A stretch of 64,000 nucleotides of DNA from Tamilnaduibacter salinus (GTDB taxonomy: Bacteria > Pseudomonadota > Gammaproteobacteria > Pseudomonadales > Oleiphilaceae), in the NCBI RefSeq assembly GCF_003096655.1, contig NZ_QEKQ01000010.1:62001-126000 (forward strand). The letters run 5' to 3'. The number at the start of each line of letters is the position of its first letter. Position 1 is the stretch's first letter. The translations under genes were made by a program, and so were the position numbers. The notes under the pieces are model-generated. The model had not been told where the DNA came from, did no database searches, and saw only the letters and a program-made list of their open reading frames with translations. Below, one piece after another: positions 1-9,070 of this stretch.

Positions 1-940
1 CGTGGTTCGCGGCGTGCTGAAGCTGTCGCAGCGTGTCCCTGCGCAGCGAATTGACGGTCGCAGCCGTCAGCGGACTGACCGCGAGCAAGACAGTACCGAG
101 TCGTAGCGACATCATTGACAGCGTATGTGACTGCGACCCTGGCGCGTACGGAACCTCCGGTATCATGAATAGAAGCTGAAACAGCGTGGTCGCCAGGGTG
201 AGCACCACCGTTGCCGATATACCGTAGGACAGGGAGCACCAGAGAAGAGCCGGAACAGGAAACGCGATAGCACCCGGCCCGCCGAGACCCGCCGCCGCCA
301 ATACCGAAAGCCCAAGAACCGCCACCGGAACCAGCTTTTTAACGGATGCCCGCGAAAAACTCGACTGAATTGCGGTCGCGAGCCGCCCCGGGCCAGGCAG
401 GGTCAGCATCAGGGGAAGAATCAGCATGCAGTGCGTCAGCTCCGTGGTGAACCAGACGACAGCGCCAATCCAACGGCTCTGATCCATAAACACCGGTCCG
501 ACGTTTGCGCCAATGACGGCGCCCGAAGCCGCCGAGGCCGTCGATATGACAAGGAGATAGAGCACTGACCGGGGATCACCAATCCGTCGGTGCTCACTTC
601 CCAGCAGGCAGTAAATGCGAAAGCCTACAATCACGCCAAACAGGTTCGCCGCCGTCAGCCAGGATGTTGTCAGAACCTCACCGCCTGTCGACAGATCCGC
701 AAGCACATAGCCGACCAGAGCAGCGGCCCACCCCGGCCAAGTCGCTAGAGACGGGGCGCGAACGAACAGGCCCAGCAAAATCGCGTTCGCCGGCCAGAAA
801 ACAGCGAGCAGTCCAGTCGGCCGGCTCATAATGCCGAGAAGACACGCCGCGAAGACCACCCCACAGACCAGGACAGGGCCGCCCAATCGAGACCATACCG
901 TGACCGGAGGACAAGGCGACTGTTTCACACTGGATGTCAC
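1..940 (-). CDS. MASE1-domain membrane sensor, C-terminus beyond the window
   Basis: An open frame runs from a GTG at 940 off the left edge (313 codons seen). An AGGAGGT ribosome site (945-951) lies 4 bases upstream of the GTG, which decides the start. The translation is very hydrophobic, with about eight predicted membrane spans, and carries the MASE1 hallmark FWPANAILLGL near residue 50. MASE1 is an integral-membrane sensory domain that usually precedes GGDEF, EAL or histidine-kinase output domains. The last visible residues (LRRDTLRQLQHAANH) look like the linker leading into such an output. The output type cannot be seen; a diguanylate cyclase would fit the c-di-GMP-rich surroundings, but that is inference. 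The family call rests on motif and topology. Confidence 0.75.
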   Translation of the reverse strand, partial: MTSSVKQSPCPPVTVWSRLGGPVLVCGVVFAACLLGIMSRPTGLLAVFWPANAILLGLFVRAPSLATWPGWAAALVGYVLADLSTGGEVLTTSWLTAANLFGVIVGFRIYCLLGSEHRRIGDPRSVLYLLVISTASAASGAVIGANVGPVFMDQSRWIGAVVWFTTELTHCMLILPLMLTLPGPGRLATAIQSSFSRASVKKLVPVAVLGLSVLAAAGLGGPGAIAFPVPALLWCSLSYGISATVVLTLATTLFQLLFMIPEVPYAPGSQSHTLSMMSLRLGTVLLAVSPLTAATVNSLRRDTLRQLQHAANH

Positions 941-1452
941 AACGACCTCCTGATTACTGGCAACCCGGACCCCGCACCTACTGAGCCGTCACGCTGATTC
1001 AGCACAAGCGCACATCTTGTTGAAAAACTGAGCGGCGAAATATTGTTACAAGCACTTACATACCGTCAAATCTTGTAAAAGGGAGCATCGAGCCTCACTT
1101 CCCTGTGGTCCAAAGAAGATGGAACTGCCAAGACACTGAACAACGGTGATTACCGACTAATCATGTATGAGTACACGACATAAACCGAAACCATGACGAT
1201 GGCCTAAAAAGAATCGATTTGGAGGGAAAACGGAAGGCTCTTCAATGCAGACTGCCTGGCATGCTGTCGGTTCGGCTGTCATCCCGAACCACCGAGCTCG
1301 ATCAACGCCGACGAACTGGAGCTGTGCTCCACAACAAAGAGGCCGTCGATTGGATTCGATGGCATATCCGGAATCGATAAAAATGCGTTAGCTTGGGTGC
1401 CTGAAGGTCAACTATCCCCAACTATCACCCCGGGTTCCGCAACGACAGACTG
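941..1452. other. intergenic region, no gene seen
   Basis: About 510 bases between the divergent MASE1 and DUF72 genes. It holds the ribosome site of the MASE1 gene (945-951) and presumably both promoters. No open frame with protein-like composition, hairpin-plus-T-run terminator or RNA gene was recognised. A loosely symmetrical ACAAG...CTTGT pair lies around 1045-1075, too weak to name. Confidence 0.4.
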
Positions 1453-2304
1453 ATGACGACGCCATACTCACTCGGCTGCCCCCAATGGCAGGATGCGAAA
1501 TGGAACGACCTGCTCCCGCCCGGGAGCAGCGCCCTGGCCCGTTACAGTCAGATCTTTCAGTGCGTGGAAGGGAACACCACCTTCTATGCGACACCAACAC
1601 GAGAACAGTGCGAACAGTGGCGGGCACAGGTGCCAGACGACTTCCGGTTCCTGTTCAAGTTCCCGAGAGCCATTACGCACGATCGGCTTCTCGGGCACGC
1701 CAATGAGCCGGTACGTGCGTTCCTCGACACTCTCGAACCGCTCAACGATGTACTCGGCCCCTTCCTCCTGCAGCTTCCAGCCGCTTTCACCCCGGAGCAT
1801 CTCACGCGCCTGTGGCGTTTTCTGGACACGCTGCCCGAGCCCTACCACTGCACGGTGGAAGTGCGACATCCGGCATTCTTCGAAAAGGGCGACGCGGAAA
1901 AAGCACTCAACCGTGGACTCCGGGAGCGCCGGACCGCGCGGGTGTGTCTTGATAGCCGGGCGCTGTTCACAGCAACGCCAGACACCGACATCATCCGCGA
2001 TGCACAGCGCAAAAAACCACAACGCCCGGTTCACCTGCTGCCAGTGGATGCGCGCCCGGTCGTGCGCTACATCGGTCATCCGGATCTGGAGACCAACCGG
2101 CGGTTTCTGGCGCCCTGGGTCGAACGGGTCCACTCCTGGATCGAGGAAGGCCAACGGCCATTTGTATTCATGCACATGCCGGACAACGGCGATGCGGTCT
2201 CGTTAGCCCGTCTCTGGAGTGAGCTTTTGCATGAGCGCATGCCGGCCTTGGCCCCGCTGAACCTGGCCCAGCACCAACCACAGATCGGCCTGTTCTCTGA
2301 TTGA
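1453..2304 (+). CDS. DUF72 (YecE-like) family protein
   Basis: A 283-residue protein matching the DUF72 family, a TIM-barrel fold of unknown biochemical role. Visible family features are the N-terminal SLGCPQW, the ARYSQIFQCVEGNTTFYA stretch near residue 30, DFRFLFKFPRAITH near 65, and a C-terminal VFMHMPDNGDA motif. Length is close to the usual 240-290. It is soluble, with no signal peptide. The ATG at 1453 has only a weak ribosome site but leaves the conserved N-terminus intact. The next gene starts 60 bases downstream on the same strand, so the two may be co-transcribed. Function unknown. Confidence 0.85.
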   Translation: MTTPYSLGCPQWQDAKWNDLLPPGSSALARYSQIFQCVEGNTTFYATPTREQCEQWRAQVPDDFRFLFKFPRAITHDRLLGHANEPVRAFLDTLEPLNDVLGPFLLQLPAAFTPEHLTRLWRFLDTLPEPYHCTVEVRHPAFFEKGDAEKALNRGLRERRTARVCLDSRALFTATPDTDIIRDAQRKKPQRPVHLLPVDARPVVRYIGHPDLETNRRFLAPWVERVHSWIEEGQRPFVFMHMPDNGDAVSLARLWSELLHERMPALAPLNLAQHQPQIGLFSD

Positions 2305-2363
2305 CGCTGCCCGGCCCCACGCCGCAAACTTTGACACATCATCGCCTGTGAAGCCGATTCGAT

Positions 2364-2675
2364 ATGACCGCCAACGTCAAAACCCGGATTCTCTTCCACT
2401 CCCGACGCTTGAACATTTACCTGGTTCGCTATCCCCAGGGCCACAAGATCGTCCCGCACGTGGACATGGTTTCGGCCGGACGGCTGTTCAAGCTCAACTG
2501 TGTACTGGTCAAGCCCAAGGCCGGCGGGGAGTTCCTCTGTGAGAAGCATATCTTCAACCTGTTCGGGCGTGTGGTCCTGTTCCGGCCGGACCTGCACCAA
2601 CACCGGGTATCCACCATTGAGAACGGCAACCGGTGGCTGCTGAGTTTTGCGTTCAATACACAGGGCACCGCCTGA
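2364..2675 (+). CDS. small 2OG-Fe(II) oxygenase-like protein
   Basis: A 103-residue protein resembling the catalytic core of 2-oxoglutarate/Fe(II) dioxygenases. It shows HVD (an HxD iron-ligand pair) in the first third. A distal His lies in the stretch LHQHRVSTIENGNRWLLSF, where the Arg after the distal His would hold 2-oxoglutarate. At about 100 residues it is a minimal double-stranded beta-helix without extra domains. Substrate unknown; relatives act on protein side chains or small molecules. A strong hairpin terminator follows directly, so it is probably the last gene of a short unit with the DUF72 gene. Confidence 0.6.
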   Translation: MTANVKTRILFHSRRLNIYLVRYPQGHKIVPHVDMVSAGRLFKLNCVLVKPKAGGEFLCEKHIFNLFGRVVLFRPDLHQHRVSTIENGNRWLLSFAFNTQGTA

Positions 2676-2693
2676 ACGGTTAGCGGAAGGAAA

Positions 2694-2716
2694 GGGTGCC
2701 CTCGTACGGGGCACCC
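2694..2716. terminator. bidirectional hairpin terminator
   Basis: GGGTGCCC (2694-2701) and GGGCACCC (2709-2716) form an 8-bp perfect stem with a 7-base loop. It lies between convergent genes ending at 2675 and 2723. There is no long T-run on either side. Confidence 0.6.
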
Positions 2717-2722
2717 CATGAA

Positions 2723-3109
2723 TCACGCGCCCACTTTCCGGCAGACGTGGTCGATCACGTTGCCGTGCTCCTTCTGCGGGCTGAACATGACGATATCGGT
2801 ATCGGCCTCTGCCCGGACACTATGACCCGGTGGCCAGTAGAACAGGTCCCCTTCGTGTACGGTTTCCTGCGCGCCGTCATCGTATAACGCCGTGATTTCT
2901 CCCTTCACGACGTACCCCCAATGCGGGCTCTGACAGCTGTCGCCCTGGAGCCCGTGGAGCAGCTCGGTGATATCGGTGCCGGCGTCAAACGAAAAGTACT
3001 CGGCACCGAGCGTTCCATACCCGGACACATCGCCAAAATCGGTTTGCTGACGAACAATCGCACCGGGGCCGTCCAGACGAACGGGTACCGCCTCCTTCGC
3101 AATATGCAT
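2723..3109 (-). CDS. cupin-domain protein
   Basis: A 128-residue single-domain cupin. Motif 1 resembles G...H.G.V..GE (SPHWGYVVKGEITALYDDG). Motif 2 is the GDLFYWPPGHSV segment, where PPGH supplies the second histidine. The start at 3109 is supported by GGAGGAATAAGCC-ATG. Such short cupins bind a metal and act as dioxygenases, isomerases or ligand sensors; no specific role can be read. It shares direction with the AraC gene upstream (3269-4150), separated by about 160 bases. Confidence 0.75.
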   Translation of the reverse strand: MHIAKEAVPVRLDGPGAIVRQQTDFGDVSGYGTLGAEYFSFDAGTDITELLHGLQGDSCQSPHWGYVVKGEITALYDDGAQETVHEGDLFYWPPGHSVRAEADTDIVMFSPQKEHGNVIDHVCRKVGA

Positions 3110-3268
3110 GGCTTATTCCTCCATGAGATGCGTGTGTGGCTGTTCCCTGAACGCCTTCGCACACGTGTCGAAAACGCATGCTGATGCCGCCGCGACCACC
3201 ACACGACCCCGGCTCCATCAAGCGCGCGGGAACCATTTCAGCCTAGCACGCGGCGTACTCAGCCGCAT

Positions 3269-4150
3269 TCAACCACTCACTGCCCGGTAGTGGGATGGTG
3301 AAACGCCAAAACGCTTCCGGAATGCCCTTGAAAACTGACTGCCATCGCCGAAACCACATTCCAGCGCTATGGCCGTAATTTTGTCGTGCGGGCGTCGCAA
3401 CAGAGCGCGGGCCCGTTGCAGGCGCCGCTCCTGAACGTACTGATAGGGGGCCATGCCAAAGCTGGCCCGGAACAGGCGGGCAAAATGATAGGGGCTGAGA
3501 TGAACCCAACCGGCCATGGTGGCCAGATCCAGCGGTTCGTTCAGGGACTGTTCGATGCGCTCCTCCAGTGACCGTTGCTGGCGACGGGCAAAGCGCCCTT
3601 TCACGACGGGCTCGACCAGGTCCGCTGTACTGTAGCGCCCGGTGATCTGCACCAGCAGCCACTGAGCCAGATGGTCCATGGCCTGCGGCTGGCTTGGCGC
3701 CTGCCAGTCGCTCAGTTCAAGAAGCTGGCCCGCGTGGGCCAACACATCGTCGTTCACCTGGTAACGCTCTTCCAGCGTAACCGTCGCCGGTTCGCGGTCC
3801 CAGGTCTGGGCCATGCAGCGCGCCAGATCCCGATCAGTGAAATAGAAGTGGACAAATTCAAAGGGGCCATCAATTCGCCAGTGGGACCGGCTGCCGGCAG
3901 GAAACAGGCAGGTGGCGCCGGGGAAGCCATGACTGACCGCCCGGCCGTTGTGCTGACGACTGGTCTGCTCGCCACCCCGGGTGTAGATGCTCAGGGCATG
4001 ATGCCGTGGCCGCTCGTAGTACGCCTCACCGTGGTGATTCCGCCAGTGCGCCAGTGCCCGGCCATCGGTCAACTCAAGATGGCGCTGCGGCGCCGCCCCC
4101 GCATTGTTCAGGGCTGAAACGATATCGCGTGTGGCCTGCGGATACGTCAT
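3269..4150 (-). CDS. AraC-family transcriptional regulator
   Basis: A 293-residue regulator. The N-terminal half is a cupin-like effector domain (HHALSIYTRGGEQ, FEFVHFYF). The C-terminal 100 residues hold two helix-turn-helix units, with the AraC signature AIALECGFGDGSQFSRAFRKRFGVSPSHYR at the end. I place the start at 4150 rather than the upstream ATG at 4168, because GGGAGGGA lies 8-9 bases before the 4150 ATG. It is divergent from an EamA transporter (start 4267), the usual arrangement for a regulator and its target exporter. The effector is unknown. Confidence 0.85.
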   Translation of the reverse strand: MTYPQATRDIVSALNNAGAAPQRHLELTDGRALAHWRNHHGEAYYERPRHHALSIYTRGGEQTSRQHNGRAVSHGFPGATCLFPAGSRSHWRIDGPFEFVHFYFTDRDLARCMAQTWDREPATVTLEERYQVNDDVLAHAGQLLELSDWQAPSQPQAMDHLAQWLLVQITGRYSTADLVEPVVKGRFARRQQRSLEERIEQSLNEPLDLATMAGWVHLSPYHFARLFRASFGMAPYQYVQERRLQRARALLRRPHDKITAIALECGFGDGSQFSRAFRKRFGVSPSHYRAVSG

Positions 4151-4266
4151 ACCCGGATTCCCTCCCATTCATGACAGGAATCATCCACCCTTTCGCAAGA
4201 TGTGACAAGCCACCGGCAAACAGGACCCATTACGCTGACAAAGCATCTGGACAGCAAGGAGCCACC

Positions 4267-5184
4267 ATGCCCGTCAGCGCACACTACTTCGTTACCGTCC
4301 TGATCTGGGGACTGACCTGGACCGCGATCCGATTACAGGTGGAATCCGCCGCTGTGGACCTGTCCGTTTTCTACCGGTTTGTCTTGGCCTCAGCGGTGGC
4401 GTTGGGCGGTCTGGCGCTTGTGCGACGATTACCCCGGCTGACCCGCCGCCAGCATGGCTGGCTGGTCCTGCAGGGGTTGACGCTCTACAGCATCAACTTC
4501 CTGATGATCTACCGTGCCGCAGAGGGCATGACCAGCGGCCTGCTGGCCGTCATTTTCTCGCTGGCGGCGCTGTTCAATGCCATCAACGGCCGCCTGTTCC
4601 TAGGCATTCAACCCAGCGCCCGCATTGTTCCGGCAGTGACGCTCGGACTGACCGGTGTGGCACTGCTGTTCTGGCAGGACCTGTGGCTCGGCAACGCCAC
4701 GTTCGCCGCCATGGCTTTCGCGGCGACGGGCACTTTCTGGTTCTCGCTCGGGAACGTCCTCAGCTTAAAAGTGCGTGAGCTGAACGTCCCTCTTCTGGCA
4801 GGCAATGCCTGGGCCATGTTCTACGGCGCGCTCGCCCTCGGCATCTGGTGCCTGGTGACTGGTGTGGAATGGGTCATCCCGACGGCTGGCGTATTCTGGG
4901 GAGCCACCCTGTTTCTGGCGGTACCCGGTTCCATCATTGCCTTTTTCAGCTACCTGACGGTGATCCGCACGCTTGGCCCTGACAAGGCCGGCTACGCCAC
5001 GGTCCTGTTTCCGGTCGTCGCGCTGAGCCTCTCCACCTGGCTGGAGGGCTTCGTCTGGAGCGGCACCGCGCTGACCGGCGCCTGTCTGGCATTGCTGGGC
5101 AATTATGTGCTGTTCCGCCAGCCACGCCGACAAACGCCTCCAACTGCCGATGCCGACAAGCACCTTCAGCACGGCGCCCGATAA
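4267..5184 (+). CDS. EamA/DMT-superfamily transporter
   Basis: A 305-residue inner-membrane protein with about ten hydrophobic helices in two EamA repeats. Recognisable segments are LIWGLTWTAIRLQVE at the N-terminus, FYRFVLASAVALGGLAL, and a second repeat ending in GPDKAGYATVLFPVVALSLS. The frame stays open 87 codons upstream, but the ATG at 4267 has AAGGAG six bases before it and starts exactly at the first transmembrane helix. EamA proteins are mostly metabolite or amino-acid exporters (RhaT/YdcZ-like); the substrate is unknown. It is probably controlled by the divergent AraC regulator. Confidence 0.88.
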   Translation: MPVSAHYFVTVLIWGLTWTAIRLQVESAAVDLSVFYRFVLASAVALGGLALVRRLPRLTRRQHGWLVLQGLTLYSINFLMIYRAAEGMTSGLLAVIFSLAALFNAINGRLFLGIQPSARIVPAVTLGLTGVALLFWQDLWLGNATFAAMAFAATGTFWFSLGNVLSLKVRELNVPLLAGNAWAMFYGALALGIWCLVTGVEWVIPTAGVFWGATLFLAVPGSIIAFFSYLTVIRTLGPDKAGYATVLFPVVALSLSTWLEGFVWSGTALTGACLALLGNYVLFRQPRRQTPPTADADKHLQHGAR

Positions 5185-5428
5185 CCGACCGCGACGCGCA
5201 CATTCAGTCAGCAATGAACCAGACGAGACACCACGGCAAAAAAGATACTCCGAAGTCGCGCTCTTTGCCGATTTTTCACAATATGTTTACGCAAAAACAC
5301 ACATCGACTGCCTGCCAAGCAAGTCTGCGCCCTTTGCATTCCCGTAGATCATAACGTCTCAGCGGTCACCGCGATCGAACCGATGACGGCGCTCCGTGAG
5401 TCGTTCACCCATTGAAGGTCTGCGTACC

Positions 5429-7153
5429 ATGATGAAACTGCTTTCCCGTCTCTTCCCCGGAAATCGCGCTGCTTCGGCACTGGAACAGGCTCCACAGGCC
5501 GTATTGGCCGTCGACCGCCATCACAAGGTCACAACGTTTAACGCCAGGGCGGAAAAACTATGGGGCGTTCAGCGCGACCGCGTTCTCAGCCAGCCCGCCA
5601 AGCGACTGCTGCCCGACTCGGTTCTTCGGCGATTGAACACGGATGATGGTGAACCCCGGGAGGAGCAACTGACGACTGCCGACGGTGCGCACATCTGGGG
5701 AGAGGTGGCTTTTTCTTGCGCGGGAACAGGCGATTCAACGGAATGCACTATTTTTGTCCGCGACGTGAGTGAAGAGCGCTATGCGCGGGAGATGATGAAC
5801 CAGACGCTGGAACAGGCCATGGACGCTGTTGTGTCGATCGACGAACACAATAATGTCACTTTCTTTAATCGCGCAGCTGAAACGCTGTGGGGTTATGACC
5901 GGGATGAAGTGCTCGGCGAAAACGTCAAGATGCTGGTGCCCGAAGCCATGCAGGCTCACCACGATGGCTATATTGAACGCAACCGCCGTACCGGAGAGAA
6001 CCGGATTGTTGGAAGCTACCGGGAGCTCACCATTGAGCGCAAGGACGACACCCAACGCTGGGGGCAGGCGGCGATCAGCAAAATCGAATGCGACGGCGTT
6101 GTGACGTACACCGCGTTTATTAAAGATGTGACAGCGGAAGTGGAGAAACGCGAGAAAATGGAGATGCTGTCGCTGGTGGCGGACCATGCCAACAATGGCA
6201 TCGTGATCACCGACCAGAATGGGCGCATCGAGTACATCAACGCCGGGTTCGAGAAACTGGCGGGGTATACTCTCGATGAGGCCCGAGGTCACAAGCCCGG
6301 GCCGATGCTTCAAGGCAACGACACCGATCCTGAAACCGTCCGGCAAATCCGGGAAAATCTGGATCGCCAGGAGCCGTTCTACACCGAGATCCTAAACTAT
6401 CACAAGAATGGCACGCCCTACTGGGTCTCACTCTCAATCGCCCCCGTCTTCGACGAAAGGGGGCGTGTTCGCCGGTTTATTTCCGTCGAAGCGGACATCA
6501 CCCGCAGCAAACAGGAGACTGTCGACTTCACCCGCCGGCTGCAGACCATTGAGCGCTCCATGGCGATCATGGAGTTTGATCCTGACGGCCGCTTCCTGAC
6601 CGCCAATGATCTGATCCGTAAAACCTATGGCACAGAAGACAGAGTCGCCCAGGCCGCCCGATCGATATGGTCGAAGCTGAGCGCTGAGGATCTGGGTACC
6701 CTCAAGGGTAGGGGCGAATTCAGCGGGCGAGGCGCCGTAGAGCTTGAAGGGATGCCGATCATGGCGCTTGACTACCAGATCGTCGCCCTGAAGCGGTTTG
6801 ATGGGAGCGTACGCCGATACGTGCTTTTCGGCATCGACATCACAGATCGTCACAATGCGCTGAACGAGACTCAGGAAGCGATGAATTCCGTGTTACAGGT
6901 GAGCAATCGAATCAGCGGTATTGTGTCCACCATTGACGACATCGCCGACCAGACCAACCTTCTGGCGCTCAATGCGGCCATTGAAGCCGCCCGTGCAGGA
7001 GAGGCCGGCAGGGGGTTCTCAGTGGTTGCGGAAGAAGTGCGATCGCTGGCACGCAAATCAAGCGACTCGGCCGGCGAAATCGACGGGCTCGTGGATGAGA
7101 CCAATCAGCGCGTTGAGGCTCTGGCCAGTTCACTCGACCGAATCGACAGCTGA
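5429..7153 (+). CDS. soluble four-PAS chemoreceptor-like protein with short MCP hairpin
   Basis: About 574 residues. Four PAS domains come in order (approximately residues 15-115, 130-245, 255-370, 375-485), followed by the conserved MCP signalling hairpin ([20 protein letters not shown]...[15 protein letters not shown]) near 515-550. No transmembrane segment or HAMP is present, so it should be cytoplasmic. The third PAS has a LOV/FAD-like outline ([10 protein letters not shown]) but no LOV cysteine. The coiled coil around the hairpin is very short, without recognisable methylation helices. The architecture recalls BdlA-type receptors. The frame begins at a GTG at 5396; I prefer the ATG at 5429, which has AAGGT 9 bases upstream. 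Confidence 0.8.
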   Translation: MMKLLSRLFPGNRAASALEQAPQAVLAVDRHHKVTTFNARAEKLWGVQRDRVLSQPAKRLLPDSVLRRLNTDDGEPREEQLTTADGAHIWGEVAFSCAGTGDSTECTIFVRDVSEERYAREMMNQTLEQAMDAVVSIDEHNNVTFFNRAAETLWGYDRDEVLGENVKMLVPEAMQAHHDGYIERNRRTGENRIVGSYRELTIERKDDTQRWGQAAISKIECDGVVTYTAFIKDVTAEVEKREKMEMLSLVADHANNGIVITDQNGRIEYINAGFEKLAGYTLDEARGHKPGPMLQGNDTDPETVRQIRENLDRQEPFYTEILNYHKNGTPYWVSLSIAPVFDERGRVRRFISVEADITRSKQETVDFTRRLQTIERSMAIMEFDPDGRFLTANDLIRKTYGTEDRVAQAARSIWSKLSAEDLGTLKGRGEFSGRGAVELEGMPIMALDYQIVALKRFDGSVRRYVLFGIDITDRHNALNETQEAMNSVLQVSNRISGIVSTIDDIADQTNLLALNAAIEAARAGEAGRGFSVVAEEVRSLARKSSDSAGEIDGLVDETNQRVEALASSLDRIDS

Positions 7154-7278
7154 CCACGCCTGCGTCTCACTCGGAGCAGTTGTAAGGCAGCTCGATAACG
7201 CGCCCGGTCCGTTTCAGCCGCAAGTCGCTGACCGTCCGCCTGACAGGCGTCGCAAACCGGAGATCGTCAACGCTCATG

Positions 7279-8163
7279 TCACATGGCAGCGGTCCGCGCC
7301 CGGACACTGTCGGCGATGGCATCCATAAATGTCCTGATGCGAGTGACCTGACGCAGATCGGGGTGCGTCAGCAGCCACAACGGTGTGGCCAGCGCCTCGA
7401 TGGGATCACTCAGTCGCACCAGAACATCATCCTGATCGCCTAGATAACAGGGCAGCACGGCAATCCCCGAACCCTCGCGCGCCGCCATTTGCATTCCCAG
7501 CATGCTGTCCATTCGGTAGGACGTCGTCTTGTCCGCCATCCAGTGCTCAAGAGTGGCATAGCCCATGTGCGCATCCGGCCCAACCCAATGCTCTGACCGC
7601 AAGGATTCCGGGGCAACGGGAGAAGCCGCGGCATTCCATTGCGCCCGCTGGCCATAGACCGCCTGCGCGATATCGGTGACGCGCCGACCAACGAGCGTGT
7701 CGGGCGGATGATTCGTCGGGCGAATGGCGATGTCCGCCTCCCGGCGGGACAGGCTGTATCGTTGATTGGAGATAACCACTTCCAGCGAAATGTGCGGATA
7801 CTGCTCACGAAAATCATTGAACAACGGCGCCAGCAGCCCGGCAAACAACGTGTCCGTCGTTGTGACCCGGATGGTGCCTGAGAGCCGGAGATCCTGACCG
7901 GCAATCCGCCGCTCGGCGCCGTGGACCTCCTGCTGCACCCGACCGGCCACCGTGGCCAGATCCTCCCCCGCCAGGGTCGGCGCATAGCCACCCCGTGAGC
8001 GCTCGAAAAGACGCACCCCGAGGCGCTTCTCCAGATCCTGCAACCGACGGAATACCGTGGCATGACTCACCCGCAAACGACGGCCGGCGCCCGACAGCGA
8101 GCCGGTGTGCGCCACTGCCAGCACCACCTGGAGATCATCCCAACGCATCGCCTGTTCATTCAT
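7279..8163 (-). CDS. LysR-family transcriptional regulator
   Basis: About 294 residues. The N-terminal winged helix-turn-helix is complete (DLQVVLAVAHTGSLSGAGRR, then VSHATVFRRLQDLEKRLG...LFER). The co-inducer domain follows (IRVTTTDTLFAGLLAPLF). The start is taken at the ATG at 8163; ribosome sites are poor for every candidate. It is divergent from the quinone reductase gene starting at 8252, with about 90 bases between, which makes that gene its likely target by the usual LysR logic. The VSHATVFRRL recognition helix matches LysR proteins that control redox or aromatic-compound genes. Confidence 0.87.
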   Translation of the reverse strand: MNEQAMRWDDLQVVLAVAHTGSLSGAGRRLRVSHATVFRRLQDLEKRLGVRLFERSRGGYAPTLAGEDLATVAGRVQQEVHGAERRIAGQDLRLSGTIRVTTTDTLFAGLLAPLFNDFREQYPHISLEVVISNQRYSLSRREADIAIRPTNHPPDTLVGRRVTDIAQAVYGQRAQWNAAASPVAPESLRSEHWVGPDAHMGYATLEHWMADKTTSYRMDSMLGMQMAAREGSGIAVLPCYLGDQDDVLVRLSDPIEALATPLWLLTHPDLRQVTRIRTFMDAIADSVRARTAAM

Positions 8164-8251
8164 GCAAACCAAGTTATCAGATTTATGGAATCGATGATCG
8201 TTTTTGAACAGATTACGCTGTCCAAAAACGCATCGAAAGAGGAAGCATGAG

Positions 8252-9001
8252 ATGAACGTACTGATTGTTCTGGCCCACCCCGAACGGGCATCTTTTAACG
8301 GGGGCCTGTCGGATGTCGCAGCCGACGCGCTGCAGGCACAGGGCCATCAGGTAGAGGTCGATGATCTTTACCGGCAGGGCTTTGACCCGGTGGAGCGTGC
8401 CAGCTTCTATACCCGGCGAGAAGACGAAACCCACTTCGCCACACTGACCGAACAGCGGGAACATTATGATGACAACGCCCTGCCCCGGGACGTCCAGCAC
8501 GAACTGAATCGCCTGGATTGGGCTGATCTGGTGATTTTCCAGTTCCCCCTGTGGTGGCATGCCCAGCCCGCCATTCTCAAGGGCTGGTTCGATCGGGTCC
8601 TGGTCTATGGCGGGCGCTACTCCGGGTCAATGCGGTACGACCATGGCTACTTTCGCGGCAAGCGGGCCGTACTCTCGGTAACCACCGGTTCTCCCCGACA
8701 GGCATTCCAGCCACTGGGTCGCGCGGGCAATATGGTGGAATGGCTCTGGCCGATGCACGCTTCACTCTACTACGTCGGGTTTGATGTGCTCGCGCCGCAG
8801 GTCAGCTACGGCATACAGGGTGGTGGCATCCGGTATCAGGACGCATCGGCCTTTCACGATCAGCTGGAACGACAGAAAGACCACTGGCGCACCCGGGTGC
8901 CCGGACTTTATCAGGAGGCGAGTATTCCATTTACCGGTTGGGACGACTGGGACGCCGATGGAATGCTGGCGGATCACAATCCGTTGCGGTGGCGGCCGTG
9001 A
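8252..9001 (+). CDS. NAD(P)H dehydrogenase (quinone), flavodoxin-like fold
   Basis: A 249-residue flavoprotein of the NQO/MdaB/Kef-ancillary superfamily. N-terminal MNVLIVLAHPERASFNGGL is the FMN/FAD phosphate-binding loop region. LVIFQFPLWWHAQPAILKGW is the strongly conserved central motif, and LSVTTGSP follows. It should transfer two electrons from NAD(P)H to quinones and so limit semiquinone radicals. The start at 8252 has AAGAGG nine bases upstream. It is transcribed away from a LysR regulator, consistent with induction by electrophiles or quinones (inference). A hairpin follows the stop codon. Confidence 0.88.
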   Translation: MNVLIVLAHPERASFNGGLSDVAADALQAQGHQVEVDDLYRQGFDPVERASFYTRREDETHFATLTEQREHYDDNALPRDVQHELNRLDWADLVIFQFPLWWHAQPAILKGWFDRVLVYGGRYSGSMRYDHGYFRGKRAVLSVTTGSPRQAFQPLGRAGNMVEWLWPMHASLYYVGFDVLAPQVSYGIQGGGIRYQDASAFHDQLERQKDHWRTRVPGLYQEASIPFTGWDDWDADGMLADHNPLRWRP

Positions 9002-9020
9002 GGGGGCGGCGGCAGCCCCC
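9002..9020. terminator. GC-rich hairpin between convergent genes
   Basis: GGGGGC (9002-9007) pairs with GCCCCC (9015-9020) immediately after the stop codon at 9001. The opposite gene ends at 9071. There is no T-run, so efficiency is uncertain. Confidence 0.4.
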
Positions 9021-9070
9021 ATCAAGGCATGCCTGGCAGGTCACGTTGAAAACAACGATCAGGCAATCGC

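Noticed and set aside
1468-2206. Long open frames on both strands overlapping the DUF72 gene
   Set aside because: No family motif and no ribosome site; typical high-GC shadows of the real gene.
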